The position numbers were made by a program, and so were the translations under genes. Of a DNA stretch of 42,796 nt, positions 8,321 through 15,974 are shown one piece after another; positions within the stretch are counted from its first letter, which is position 1, and the number at the start of each line of letters is the position of its first letter. Location of the stretch: the NCBI GenBank assembly GCA_902772965.1, contig CACYCT010000068.1:1-42796 (forward strand), written 5' to 3'. The notes below the pieces were generated by a model that saw only the letters and a program-made list of their open reading frames with translations, ran no database searches and was not told where the DNA came from. This DNA is from an uncultured Bacteroidales bacterium. GTDB taxonomy: Bacteria > Bacteroidota > Bacteroidia > Bacteroidales > Muribaculaceae.

Positions 8321-8447
8321 TTTTGTCTTACAGACAGATGAAAAAACGTGACAAAAGAACCGTCCCCGTGTCACGTTTTTGGTGATATTTTGTCTTGCAG
8401 ACAGATGAAAAACGTGACAAAAGAACCGTCCCCGTGTCACGTTTTTT
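8321..8447. repeat. Two tandem copies of a REP-like hairpin element
   Basis: Two direct repeats about 67 bases apart (from 8321 and from 8388) each consist of TTTTGTCTTrCAGACAGATG followed by a hairpin. The hairpin arms are AAAAACGTGACA and TGTCACGTTTTT, with the identical 15-base loop AAAGAACCGTCCCCG. Arms lie at 8342-8353/8369-8380 and 8408-8419/8435-8446. The same hairpin recurs at 38601-38641. Each copy has an A-run on one side and a T-run on the other, so it would act as a bidirectional terminator, fitting its place between convergent genes. From memory, similar palindromes occur in many bacteria as REP-type elements moved by Y1/RAYT transposases; none is encoded here. Confidence 0.85.
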
Positions 8448-8466
8448 AGGTGGAATCGGGCGGTAT

Positions 8467-9087
8467 CTATATTTCATCAGGGAGGAAGAACTTGCTCAGC
8501 GGGCGCAATGGTGCTTCGGGAATGTCAGACCATTTTGAGCGCTGGGGCACGTTGTCGTCAAATGCGTTGTAGGTGGTGGTGAGTTTCTTGTGCGTGAGGT
8601 GGTTGAAACTGTTCTTCTCGCCTTTCCCGGTGTTGCGGGCGAAGGAGTCGTGCTCATGTCCGATGAGGTAGAAGTCGTCGTTTTGGTACCGGAACACGAA
8701 TGTGTAGTTGTCGCTGCTCCAACTGCCGGCAGAGGCGAACTCGCCGACTTCAATGTGAATCGAACCGCGTTTCACACTGAGTGAGAGGTCGTAACTGATA
8801 AAGTCGTTCAGAGGCACAACGATGGATTTGTCGTAGGTTTTCCACGGCTCGAAATTGCCGTCGCCGTCGCCGCGGAAAGCAACGAGTTTGTAGCAGAGGA
8901 AACCTGCGACGCTGTCTTCGGCGGAGGGTATCGGGGTGAGGGTGACGAGGTCTTCGAGGCCGTCTTTGTTCAAGTCTCCGAAGGCTTGGTGAACGGGTTC
9001 GGATTCGGGGTCATATTCTGAGTCGGTTTGCGCGGCGGCGGAGAGTGTGAGCAGCAGGATGGTGGCTGAGATTAGGATGGATCGCAT
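8467..9087 (-). CDS. Secreted protein of unknown function with Ca-binding-like DxNxDGxxD motif
   Basis: The 206-residue product starts with a Sec signal peptide (MRSILISATILLLTLSAAAQ). Just after it, FGDLNKDGLEDLVTLTP is an FG-GAP/EF-hand-like loop (DLNKDGLED) of the type that binds calcium in beta-propeller repeats, but only this one copy is visible, followed by GDGDGNFEPW, which may be a degenerate second one. The remainder (VFRYQNDDFYLIGHEHDSF and following) resembles lipoprotein-like proteins with a single beta domain. No family is assigned. It lies 18 bases downstream of the small membrane-protein gene and may be cotranscribed with it. Confidence 0.7.
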   Translation of the reverse strand: MRSILISATILLLTLSAAAQTDSEYDPESEPVHQAFGDLNKDGLEDLVTLTPIPSAEDSVAGFLCYKLVAFRGDGDGNFEPWKTYDKSIVVPLNDFISYDLSLSVKRGSIHIEVGEFASAGSWSSDNYTFVFRYQNDDFYLIGHEHDSFARNTGKGEKNSFNHLTHKKLTTTYNAFDDNVPQRSKWSDIPEAPLRPLSKFFLPDEI

Positions 9088-9105
9088 AGTGGGGTGGGTG
9101 AGAGG

Positions 9106-9528
9106 TTAGTGTGTTTTTGTGGTGTCAATTTCGATGGTGTCTGCCGGTTGGACAAGGAGCGAGTCGATTTCGTCAAGCGGTCGGGTCGGTGCTTTCCATT
9201 GTCCGGCAGCGATGGCAATCATGGCGAGGAAGAGGATCCAGAACAGCAGCGCGAGGCAGCCCAGTGCGGGAATCAGCCGCGGCTTGCGGAACAGGCCGAT
9301 GGTGCACATCACGCATGCGGCGATCATCACCGGGAGCCACAGGTTGTTCAGGATCGAGAGCAGCGGCGCATCGTCTCCGTGCATGAAAACGAGCAGAAAC
9401 GACAGCACGGCCAGGGCGGCACCGATGTTTCCCACCAGGTTGCGTTGGAAGTAACTTTTCTCAGGCTTGTCGGGTGGATTGGGTATTTTCGGCGGGGTGG
9501 GTGGCAGGGGATTGTTGTTGCTGTCCAT
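9106..9528 (-). CDS. Small integral membrane protein of unknown function
   Basis: The 140-residue product has a Pro-rich cytosolic N-terminus (about residues 1-28), then three predicted membrane helices: about 33-50 (IGAALAVLSFLLVFM), 58-80 (SILNNLWLPVMIAACVMC) and 86-108 (LIPALGCLALLFWILFLAMIAIAA). The C-terminal tail is acidic. No family is recognised. It follows nqrF by 64 bases on the same strand, so it may lie in the nqr transcript, but a strong hairpin lies in the gap. A role in the Nqr complex is possible only by position. Confidence 0.65.
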   Translation of the reverse strand: MDSNNNPLPPTPPKIPNPPDKPEKSYFQRNLVGNIGAALAVLSFLLVFMHGDDAPLLSILNNLWLPVMIAACVMCTIGLFRKPRLIPALGCLALLFWILFLAMIAIAAGQWKAPTRPLDEIDSLLVQPADTIEIDTTKTH

Positions 9529-9547
9529 AGGTTGTCGTTTTGGATAA

Positions 9548-9586
9548 TGACAGCAAAGGCCAACGCATGGTCAGCCTTTGTTGTCA
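9548..9586 (-). terminator. Stable hairpin after nqrF
   Basis: Arms TGACAGCAAAGGC (9548-9560) and GCCTTTGTTGTCA (9574-9586) pair over 13 positions with one G-T wobble and a 13-base loop. No T-run follows on the minus strand, so it is more likely an RNA-stabilising or processing stem at the end of the nqr message than a strict intrinsic terminator. Confidence 0.5.
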
Positions 9587-9592
9587 CGGGTG

Positions 9593-10879
9593 TTATCCGA
9601 AGTTGTCGTAGTGTATGCTTGACGTGTCAACTCCGAGTGAGTCGAGCAGGTCGTTGACGGTTTTGCTCATCATGGCCGGCCCGCACATGTAGTATTCGCA
9701 GTCTTCGGGTGCTTCGTGGGCGCCGAGGTAGGTGTCCCGCATGACGGGGGCGACGAATCCGGCGGTGTACTTCACGCCTTTCTCGTCGGCGACGGGGTCG
9801 GGTCGGTCGAGCGCGAGGTGGAAGTGGAAGTTGGGGAAGTCTTTCTCGAGTTGGAGGAAGTCGTCGAGGTAGAACACCTCGCTGAGCGAGCGTGCGCCGT
9901 AGAAGTAGTGCATCTCCCGGTCGCGGGTGTTGAGTGTCCGGGTCATGTGCATGATTTGTGCGCGCAGGGGTGCCATACCGGCTCCGCCGCCCACCCAGAT
10001 CATTTCTTTTTTGGAGTCGAAGATGGGGTGGAAGTCGCCGTAGGGGCCGCTCATGATCACTTTATCTCCGGGCTTGAGGGTGAAGATGTAGCTGCTGGCG
10101 ATGCCGGGCATGACGTCTTGGAATCCGCCGCCTTGCTCTTTGGGTTTGAAGGGTGGGGTGGCGATGCGCACGGTGAGCATGAACCGGTCGCCTTCGGCGG
10201 GGTAGTTGGCCATGGAGTAGGCCCGGATGGTTGGCTCGGTGTTGCGGCAGCGCAGGGAGAACATGCCAAACTTCTCCCATGTGGGGAGGTAGTCGCCGAG
10301 CGATTCCTTGTCGATGTCGGCGTCGTAACTCATGTCAAACTCGGGGATCCGGATTTGTGCGTACGAGCCGGGAATGAAGTCCATGTGCTCACCCGGGGGG
10401 AGGGCAACGATGAACTCTTTGATGAACGACGATACGAGGTTGTTGCTCACCACGGTGCATTCGTATTCTTTCACGCTCAGCACCGATTCGGGCACTTGTA
10501 TTTCAAGGTTGTCTTTCACTTTTACCTGGCATCCGAGGCGCCAGTGGTCCTGCTGCTCGCGTCGGGAGAAGTGCACGGTTTCGGTGGGCAGGATTTCGCC
10601 TCCGCCTTGAAGCACCTGCACCTTGCACTGTCCGCAGCTGCCTTTTCCGCCGCATGCGCTCGAGAGCATGACGCCTTCGCTTTGCAGGGTGGAGAGCAGT
10701 GTGGAGCCGGTGTTGACTTCAAGTTCTTTTGTTCCGGCGTTGATGTTGATTTTCACTTTTCCTTGCGGCACGAGGTAGTGACGTGCCGTGAGCAGCACAA
10801 TCACGAGAATCATGGTGATCGCCAGGAAGATGGCCGCGCTTGCGGCAACGGTGGTGAATGTGGTGTTGATTAGTATCAT
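9593..10879 (-). CDS. nqrF: Na+-translocating NADH:quinone reductase subunit F
   Basis: NqrF is the NADH-oxidising entry subunit of the sodium-pumping NADH:quinone oxidoreductase in the inner membrane. The 428-residue protein has one N-terminal membrane helix (about 8-31). A plant-type 2Fe-2S domain follows, with Cys76, Cys82, Cys85 (ACGGKGSCGQC) and Cys117. The FAD domain has RAYSMANYP (219-227) and the NADH domain has GGGAGMAP (297-304) and a late CGPAMM. Length and cofactor residues match the family. It is last in nqrABCDEF, 9 bases after nqrE. All expected ligands are present, so the subunit should be active. Confidence 0.98.
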   Translation of the reverse strand: MILINTTFTTVAASAAIFLAITMILVIVLLTARHYLVPQGKVKININAGTKELEVNTGSTLLSTLQSEGVMLSSACGGKGSCGQCKVQVLQGGGEILPTETVHFSRREQQDHWRLGCQVKVKDNLEIQVPESVLSVKEYECTVVSNNLVSSFIKEFIVALPPGEHMDFIPGSYAQIRIPEFDMSYDADIDKESLGDYLPTWEKFGMFSLRCRNTEPTIRAYSMANYPAEGDRFMLTVRIATPPFKPKEQGGGFQDVMPGIASSYIFTLKPGDKVIMSGPYGDFHPIFDSKKEMIWVGGGAGMAPLRAQIMHMTRTLNTRDREMHYFYGARSLSEVFYLDDFLQLEKDFPNFHFHLALDRPDPVADEKGVKYTAGFVAPVMRDTYLGAHEAPEDCEYYMCGPAMMSKTVNDLLDSLGVDTSSIHYDNFG

Positions 10880-10888
10880 GGCCGATGA

Positions 10889-11506
10889 TTATCCGAGTTT
10901 AATACCGAGGAAACTCATAAAGGCGATGCCCATGAGGCCGGTGATGATGAATGTGATGCCCACTCCGCGCAGTGGCGCGGGTATGTTGGAGTATGCGATT
11001 TTCTCCCGAATGGCGGCGATGCCCACGATGGCCAGCAGCCAGCCGATACCGGAGCCGAGGCCGTAGACGGTGGCGGTCATGGCCGAGGGGAAGTCTTTCT
11101 GCTGCATGAACAGCGCGCCGCCGAGGATGGCGCAGTTGACGGCGATCAGGGGCAGGAAGATGCCGAGTGAGGCATACAGCGAGGGCGAGAATTTCTCGAC
11201 AGCCATTTCCACCAGTTGCGTTCCGGAGGCAATCACGGCGATGAACATGATCAGTCCGAGGAAACTCAGGTCAACGTCTTTGAGGTCTTCGCTGATCCAC
11301 GTGAGGGCGCCCGGCTGGAGCACATAGCGGTCGAGCAGGAAGTTGATCGGCATCGTGACCACGAGCATGAACGTCACGGCCAGGCCCAGTCCGAAGGCTG
11401 TGCTCACGTTTTTCGACACGGCGATGAACGAGCACATTCCCAGGAAGTAGGCGAATATCATGTTGTCGATGAAAATCGACTTGACAAACAGGTTAAGTTC
11501 TTCCAT
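10889..11506 (-). CDS. nqrE: Na+-translocating NADH:quinone reductase subunit E
   Basis: The 205-residue inner-membrane protein has six predicted helices and belongs to the NqrE/RnfA family. Together with NqrD it forms the symmetric core that carries an iron-sulfur centre between inverted half-helices. The two family cysteines are present: Cys25 in FLGMCSFIAVSK and the one in AVNCAILGG. It is spaced 30 bases from nqrD and 9 from nqrF, so it sits in the same transcript. Confidence 0.97.
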   Translation of the reverse strand: MEELNLFVKSIFIDNMIFAYFLGMCSFIAVSKNVSTAFGLGLAVTFMLVVTMPINFLLDRYVLQPGALTWISEDLKDVDLSFLGLIMFIAVIASGTQLVEMAVEKFSPSLYASLGIFLPLIAVNCAILGGALFMQQKDFPSAMTATVYGLGSGIGWLLAIVGIAAIREKIAYSNIPAPLRGVGITFIITGLMGIAFMSFLGIKLG

Positions 11507-11536
11507 TGTAGTGTTGGTTTTAGGGATTCAATGAAA

Positions 11537-12163
11537 TCAGTTGGTTTCTTGCAGTTCGGTGTTCCGTGCGCGGTGGAACCACACGATGCATGCCACGGTG
11601 ATGAGCGCCATCGGGGGCAGGATCATCAGGCCGTTGTCTTCGTATCCGTGGTCGTAGCACCATTGCGGAATCACCTTGAATCCGAGTACGGTGCCCGAGC
11701 CGAGCAGTTCGCGGAAGAAGGCCACAACAACGAGGATAATCGTGTAGCCCAGTCCGTTGCCGATTCCGTCAAGGAACGACGGCCAGGGCTTGTTGGTCAG
11801 CGCGAAGGCCTCGAGGCGGCCCATGAGGATGCAGTTGGTGATGATCAGGCCGATGAAGACCGACAGCTGCTTACTCACCTCGTAGTTGAACGCCACGAGG
11901 AACTGCTGCACGATGATTACGAGGGCGGCCACCACAACGAGCTGGACAATGATGCGTATGGTGGACGGAATCGTGTTTCGGATCAGGGAGATAATCACGT
12001 TGCTGAATGCCAGCACGGCAATCACGGAGATACCCATCACGATGGCGGGCTCGAGCTTGACTGTCACGGCCAGCGTGGAGCAGATGCCCAGAATCTGCAC
12101 CAGCACGGGGTTGTCTTTCGACAGGGGGTTGAACAGGGCTTCTTTGTTTTTCTTGGATAACAT
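11537..12163 (-). CDS. nqrD: Na+-translocating NADH:quinone reductase subunit D
   Basis: The 208-residue inner-membrane protein of the NqrD/RnfE family has about six helices. The paired cysteines that share the membrane iron-sulfur centre with NqrE are present: Cys28 in ILGICSTLAVT and the one in ITNCILMGRLEAFA. It is part of the continuous nqr operon, 17 bases after nqrC. Confidence 0.97.
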   Translation of the reverse strand: MLSKKNKEALFNPLSKDNPVLVQILGICSTLAVTVKLEPAIVMGISVIAVLAFSNVIISLIRNTIPSTIRIIVQLVVVAALVIIVQQFLVAFNYEVSKQLSVFIGLIITNCILMGRLEAFALTNKPWPSFLDGIGNGLGYTIILVVVAFFRELLGSGTVLGFKVIPQWCYDHGYEDNGLMILPPMALITVACIVWFHRARNTELQETN

Positions 12164-12180
12164 AATGTGTGCCGTTTGGA

Positions 12181-12900
12181 TTATTCGGTTCTACTTTGAA
12201 TGGATTTGAAGAAGGGGTCGTAGGCTGCCATGCACTGCTGCATCATCGCTCCCACGCCGCGGCTGGTGATGGTGGCGCCGCTGATGGCGTCAACGTAGTC
12301 GCTGCCGTCGTTGGGCGTCTGGCCTTTCTTGACCACGGTCACGTTTTTGAACGCTCCCTCTTTATACAGGACCTTGTCTTTGAACTGGTCTTGGAAGTCG
12401 GCGTCGGCGATGCGGGCGCCAAGTCCGGGGGTCTCGCTCTCGTGCGAGAAGTAGGCGCCGAAGATGGTGTTGCCGTCATCGTTCACCGCGACGTATCCCC
12501 AAATCGGGCCCCACAGTCCGGCTCCGTAAACGGGGATGACATACTTCGTTTGTCCTTCGACGTCGCACACCAGCACGGGCAGTTTGCGCTCGGCCTCGGG
12601 TAGTTTCATATTTTTCTTCATATCCACGTTGAACGCGCAACCGGCGGCGCTGTCCACCACGGCTCCTTTGGCGTCGACGCAGAGGTCTTTGACCACGAAT
12701 TTCTGGTATGTGGCGGGGATTTCACTCTCGTTGGCGGTGGCCTGGTGAATCGCGCTGAGGATCTGGTTGCGTTTGTCGTTGGCTATGTTCTGCTCCTGAC
12801 GGGGTTTGAGGGCCATATAGATAAAGGCCAGCATGGCACCCACGAGCACCACCATCACGGCGGCGTACAGGATTTGATAGGTGTTACTGTTTTTGTTCAT
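12181..12900 (-). CDS. nqrC: Na+-translocating NADH:quinone reductase subunit C
   Basis: The 239-residue protein has one N-terminal membrane helix (about 10-30) and a periplasmic FMN-binding domain. The flavinylation motif is DAISGATITS with Thr210 as the residue that carries covalently linked FMN. The ligand transfer requires an ApbE flavin transferase, which is not encoded in this window. It lies 16 bases after nqrB. Confidence 0.97.
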   Translation of the reverse strand: MNKNSNTYQILYAAVMVVLVGAMLAFIYMALKPRQEQNIANDKRNQILSAIHQATANESEIPATYQKFVVKDLCVDAKGAVVDSAAGCAFNVDMKKNMKLPEAERKLPVLVCDVEGQTKYVIPVYGAGLWGPIWGYVAVNDDGNTIFGAYFSHESETPGLGARIADADFQDQFKDKVLYKEGAFKNVTVVKKGQTPNDGSDYVDAISGATITSRGVGAMMQQCMAAYDPFFKSIQSRTE

Positions 12901-12916
12901 CTTGTATGTCCTCCTT

Positions 12917-14119
12917 TCATTGTTTTGCGCGCGCGAGACGGCGCTTGATGTTGAACGAAACTACGCAGTGGTCGATCAGCGGGGCGAAGGCGTTCATCAG
13001 CAGCACGGCCAGCATGGCGCCTTCGGGATAGCCGCTGTTGTACACGCGGATCAGGATGGCTATTACACCGATGAGGAATCCGTAGATGTACTGTCCGATG
13101 TGTGTCCGCGCTCCGGTGACGGGGTCGGTGGCCATGAACACGGCCGCGAAGGCGAAGCCTCCGTAGCACAGTTGCGCGAAGGGGGCGAGAAGCGAGGCGG
13201 CGTAGGTCGGGCTGGGGAAGGCGTGCACCAGGCAGGCCATCGCCAGTCCGCCGGCGAACACCGAGCACATGATCCGCCACGAGGCGATACCGGTGCCCAG
13301 CAGGATGACGGCGCCGATCAGTATGGCCACCATCGAGGTCTCGCCGGGACTTCCGGCAATCCAACCCATAAAGGCGTCATAGGTGGTGATCGGATTGCCG
13401 ACAACATCGGTCAGGGCGAGCGTTTCGCCGCCGGCGTGTGTCGCGATTTGTCCGAGCGGGGTGGCGCCGGTGTAGGAGTTCACGACGGTTCCTTCGCCGA
13501 TGCCTAAAATGCCGTCGGTCATCACAAACGGTTTGTCGCCGCTCATGTGCGACGGATAGGCGAAGAACAGGAACGCGCGCGTGATCAGGGCAACGTTGAA
13601 GATGTTCATTCCCGTGCCGCCGAACACTTCTTTGGCGAAAATCACGGCAAAGGCGGTGGCCACGGCCACCATCCACAGTGGTGTGCCGATGGGGACAATC
13701 AGCGGGATCAGGATACCGGAAACGAGGAATCCCTCCTGAATCTCCTTGTGGTGGATCTGCGCGCCGATAAACTCGATTCCGAGGCCGACTGCGTAACTGA
13801 CCACAATGCACGGCAACATCGCTATCAGGCCGAACCAGAACATTTCCAGCCAGGAGGCCTGCTGGCCGATGGCGAGATAGTGCTGATAGCCGATGTTGTA
13901 CATCGCGAACAGCAGGCACGGCATCAGCGCCACCACAACGGTAATCATGGTGCGCTTCAGGTCGTTGCCGTCATGGATATGGGTGCCCGAGTGGGATGTG
14001 GTGTTGGGCGTGAACAAGAACGTCTCCATGCCGTCGAACACCGACTGCAACTTCGCCAGTCGGCCGCCGGGCATGAAGGCCGGTTTGATCTTGTCCATGT
14101 ATTTTCTTAATGCTTTCAT
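12917..14119 (-). CDS. nqrB: Na+-translocating NADH:quinone reductase subunit B
   Basis: NqrB is the large membrane subunit that forms the sodium path, holds covalent FMN and non-covalent riboflavin, and delivers electrons to quinone. The 400-residue protein has about ten helices. The covalent FMN site is NSYTGATPLGQ with Thr220, in which Thr replaces the usual Ser of SGAT without losing the acceptor Thr. The cytosolic N-terminal segment before the first helix (about 1-55) is present, as in Vibrio. It follows nqrA by 52 bases. Confidence 0.97.
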   Translation of the reverse strand: MKALRKYMDKIKPAFMPGGRLAKLQSVFDGMETFLFTPNTTSHSGTHIHDGNDLKRTMITVVVALMPCLLFAMYNIGYQHYLAIGQQASWLEMFWFGLIAMLPCIVVSYAVGLGIEFIGAQIHHKEIQEGFLVSGILIPLIVPIGTPLWMVAVATAFAVIFAKEVFGGTGMNIFNVALITRAFLFFAYPSHMSGDKPFVMTDGILGIGEGTVVNSYTGATPLGQIATHAGGETLALTDVVGNPITTYDAFMGWIAGSPGETSMVAILIGAVILLGTGIASWRIMCSVFAGGLAMACLVHAFPSPTYAASLLAPFAQLCYGGFAFAAVFMATDPVTGARTHIGQYIYGFLIGVIAILIRVYNSGYPEGAMLAVLLMNAFAPLIDHCVVSFNIKRRLARAKQ

Positions 14120-14171
14120 CTTAAAGTGACAATTGAGGTTTTTTATCGAATAACCATTCTTTTATAACGCT

Positions 14172-15488
14172 TTACGACATTTCGGCACGCAAGCGGTCGA
14201 GCCCCTCACGGACAATGCGCTGCAATTCGAGCTTACTCGTGTCGGCATACTCGGCAAGGGCGAAATCCTCAGGCGCAATCTCGTACACGCCGAGACGCTC
14301 CATGTTGTCGATGTTGAACGTAATGATGGCTTTAATCAAAAACTCGGCGTAGATGTCCATCGGGAGCATGCGGTCGTACTCGCCGTCGCGGACAATCGCG
14401 CGCTCGCCGCCCTTCAAACGGGCGTCGAGACTCACCTCGCGCTTGCCGGCAAGCCAACTGGTGAACACCCGGTAGATGCTGAAACGCTTCGGACTGAGCG
14501 AGGCCCAGCCCATGAACTCGTCAGGCTTGGCGTTCTCGGGAATGGCCGTGAGTTGGCGGTAGGGCGCGCGCAGAAATCCGTCAGGGGTGATCTGGCTGCC
14601 CGTGAGCGGATTGCCGCTGATCAGACGCACGTTCTCCGTGGGCGTTTCACCCAATAGTGTGCCAATCTGGCAGCCCATCACGCAGCGCATCAACTTCGGT
14701 TGGGCGACACATTCGCCCACAACGGCAACCGTGGCCGAGAAGTCGACTCGTCCGGTGGTGAACAGTTTGCCGATACGCGCGAGCGTGACCACATCGAGCG
14801 TCCACACGACCTCACCTTTATTAATGGGCTTCACGTTGGCCAGCTGCACGCCCACGTTTCCGGCCGGGTGCGGACCGGCAAAGACGTTGGTCTCGGCGCC
14901 TTCGACCTGGACTTCCTCGTCTTCGCGACAGCCGAGATAGACACGGCCATCGGTCAGTTTGCCGAGCACTTCCACACCTTTATTAATATATTGCTTGTCT
15001 TCGCCGAGAACCGTCATCAGACCCGGAGCCAGCGGAGCGGAGTCAAAGCATGTGACAAAGATGTCGCGCGGCCGCACGTCGGGATTTGGCACCACATCGT
15101 AAGGCCGCTGGCGGAGCATGGCCCACAGACCCGATGCCAAAAGCGTTCTCAGCGGGTCGGCCTTCACATCGTGGCTCACAGGCTCGGTGTCCTTGCCGGC
15201 CTCAATCACGATAGCCTCGATTTTGCGCCGCAGTCCGCGCCTAACTTCCTTCACTGTGCCCGAAACAGGCGAGACAACCACGACACGGTCGTCGTTCTTG
15301 TCGTGGAACAGCGCCTCGCCGGCGGCCACCGGCTCGCCCTCACGCTTGTCCATTCGCGGCACCAGACCCACAAAATCGTCGGGCACCACGGCATAAAGCG
15401 TGCCGGCCGGAGCCTGGCCGATGTCGCCGCCGCTCAGACCTCCCTTCAGGCGGAGGTCTAAACCTTTTTTAAGTTTAATCGTTGCCAT
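14172..15488 (-). CDS. nqrA: Na+-translocating NADH:quinone reductase subunit A
   Basis: NqrA is the cytosolic-face subunit, without bound flavin or iron-sulfur cluster, that docks on NqrB near the quinone site. The 438-residue product matches the usual length. It starts with IKLKKGLDLRLKGG and a barrel-sandwich/RnfC-like N-terminal domain (VVVVSPVSGTVKEVRRG), followed by the Rossmann-like and SLBB-like parts. It is the first gene of the operon and sets its expression. In Bacteroidales the complex couples NADH oxidation to menaquinone and fumarate respiration; that part is knowledge of the group, not visible here. Confidence 0.97.
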   Translation of the reverse strand: MATIKLKKGLDLRLKGGLSGGDIGQAPAGTLYAVVPDDFVGLVPRMDKREGEPVAAGEALFHDKNDDRVVVVSPVSGTVKEVRRGLRRKIEAIVIEAGKDTEPVSHDVKADPLRTLLASGLWAMLRQRPYDVVPNPDVRPRDIFVTCFDSAPLAPGLMTVLGEDKQYINKGVEVLGKLTDGRVYLGCREDEEVQVEGAETNVFAGPHPAGNVGVQLANVKPINKGEVVWTLDVVTLARIGKLFTTGRVDFSATVAVVGECVAQPKLMRCVMGCQIGTLLGETPTENVRLISGNPLTGSQITPDGFLRAPYRQLTAIPENAKPDEFMGWASLSPKRFSIYRVFTSWLAGKREVSLDARLKGGERAIVRDGEYDRMLPMDIYAEFLIKAIITFNIDNMERLGVYEIAPEDFALAEYADTSKLELQRIVREGLDRLRAEMS

Positions 15489-15526
15489 TCGTTATGTCGA
15501 ATTACTGTTGTTTGTGCATTTGGGCA

Positions 15527-15561
15527 CAAAAGTACAAAAAAATGCCGGATTGCCCACCAAT
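15527..15561 (-). promoter_or_regulatory. Probable promoter of the nqr operon
   Basis: On the minus strand TACTTTTG (15534-15527) matches the -7 element 38 bases before the nqrA ATG. A TTGG at the -33 position about 23 bases upstream is a poor match, so confidence is moderate. Confidence 0.5.
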
Positions 15562-15693
15562 AACACCTTAAATAATGTAATAAATTATTATCACCCGCTC
15601 CGCCAACACGGCCGAGCGGCGGAATCATCAGGGCAAACAAAAGCAAAAAAAACTGACAAAACGCAAAAAAAATCCCGAAAAATGCGTTTCGGT

Positions 15694-15725
15694 TTTGTGA
15701 AGTTCAAATAATTGTAATACTTTTG
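15694..15725 (+). promoter_or_regulatory. Promoter of the exbB-exbD-exbD-tonB operon
   Basis: TTTG (15694-15697), 20 bases, then TACTTTTG (15718-15725) is a full match to the Bacteroidetes consensus. Transcription should start near 15729, leaving a leader of about 245 bases before the exbB ATG. Confidence 0.75.
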
Positions 15726-15732
15726 CGTTAAT

Positions 15733-15898
15733 TTTTTAGGCGAATTGTGCCGATTGAGCCCCTGCTTGTTGAGGCAAAACGCCTAAAAATCACTGACTTT
15801 CGCCCCTCAAAGGCGTGCTGGTTACGGCGGTAACACATCCCTTGGGAAGCGAAAATCAGGCCACGAAAAACCCGCCCGGCGTGAAAAAAACGTCACGC
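15733..15898 (+). ncRNA. Structured 5' leader of the Ton operon, unknown RNA class
   Basis: Three stems follow one another. Stem 1 pairs TTTTTAGGCG (15733-15742) with CGCCTAAAAA (15780-15789). Stem 2 pairs CTGACTTTCGC (15793-15803) with GCGAAAATCAG (15849-15859), with one C-A mismatch, and encloses an inner hairpin GTTAC-GGCG-GTAAC (15821-15834 region). Stem 3 pairs GCGTGA (15879-15884) with TCACGC (15893-15898). An alternative pairing TTGAGG (about 15769-15774) with CCTCAA (about 15805-15810) would disrupt stems 1 and 2, as in a switch. It does not match a known riboswitch that I recognise. It could be a regulatory leader, a leader-derived small RNA, or chance structure. Confidence 0.4.
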
Positions 15899-15974
15899 GA
15901 GCGACCAGGACCAAGAAAAAATCAAACAAACTAAATTATTCATTCATTTAACCACTTAATTTTTAAAAAAAATT

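Noticed and set aside
8321-8447. CRISPR array, from two similar units in tandem
   Set aside because: Both spacer-like and repeat-like parts are identical between units; there are only two copies and no cas genes.
12881-14110. Long plus-strand frames rich in His, Glu, Gly and Gln across the nqr operon
   Set aside because: Antisense shadows of nqrB and nqrC; no family match and no promoter.
15821-15898. Possible cobalamin riboswitch, because of GGGAA and CCCGCC words before tonB genes
   Set aside because: The order and spacing do not match the B12 box and the peripheral helices are missing, so only an unknown structured leader is claimed.
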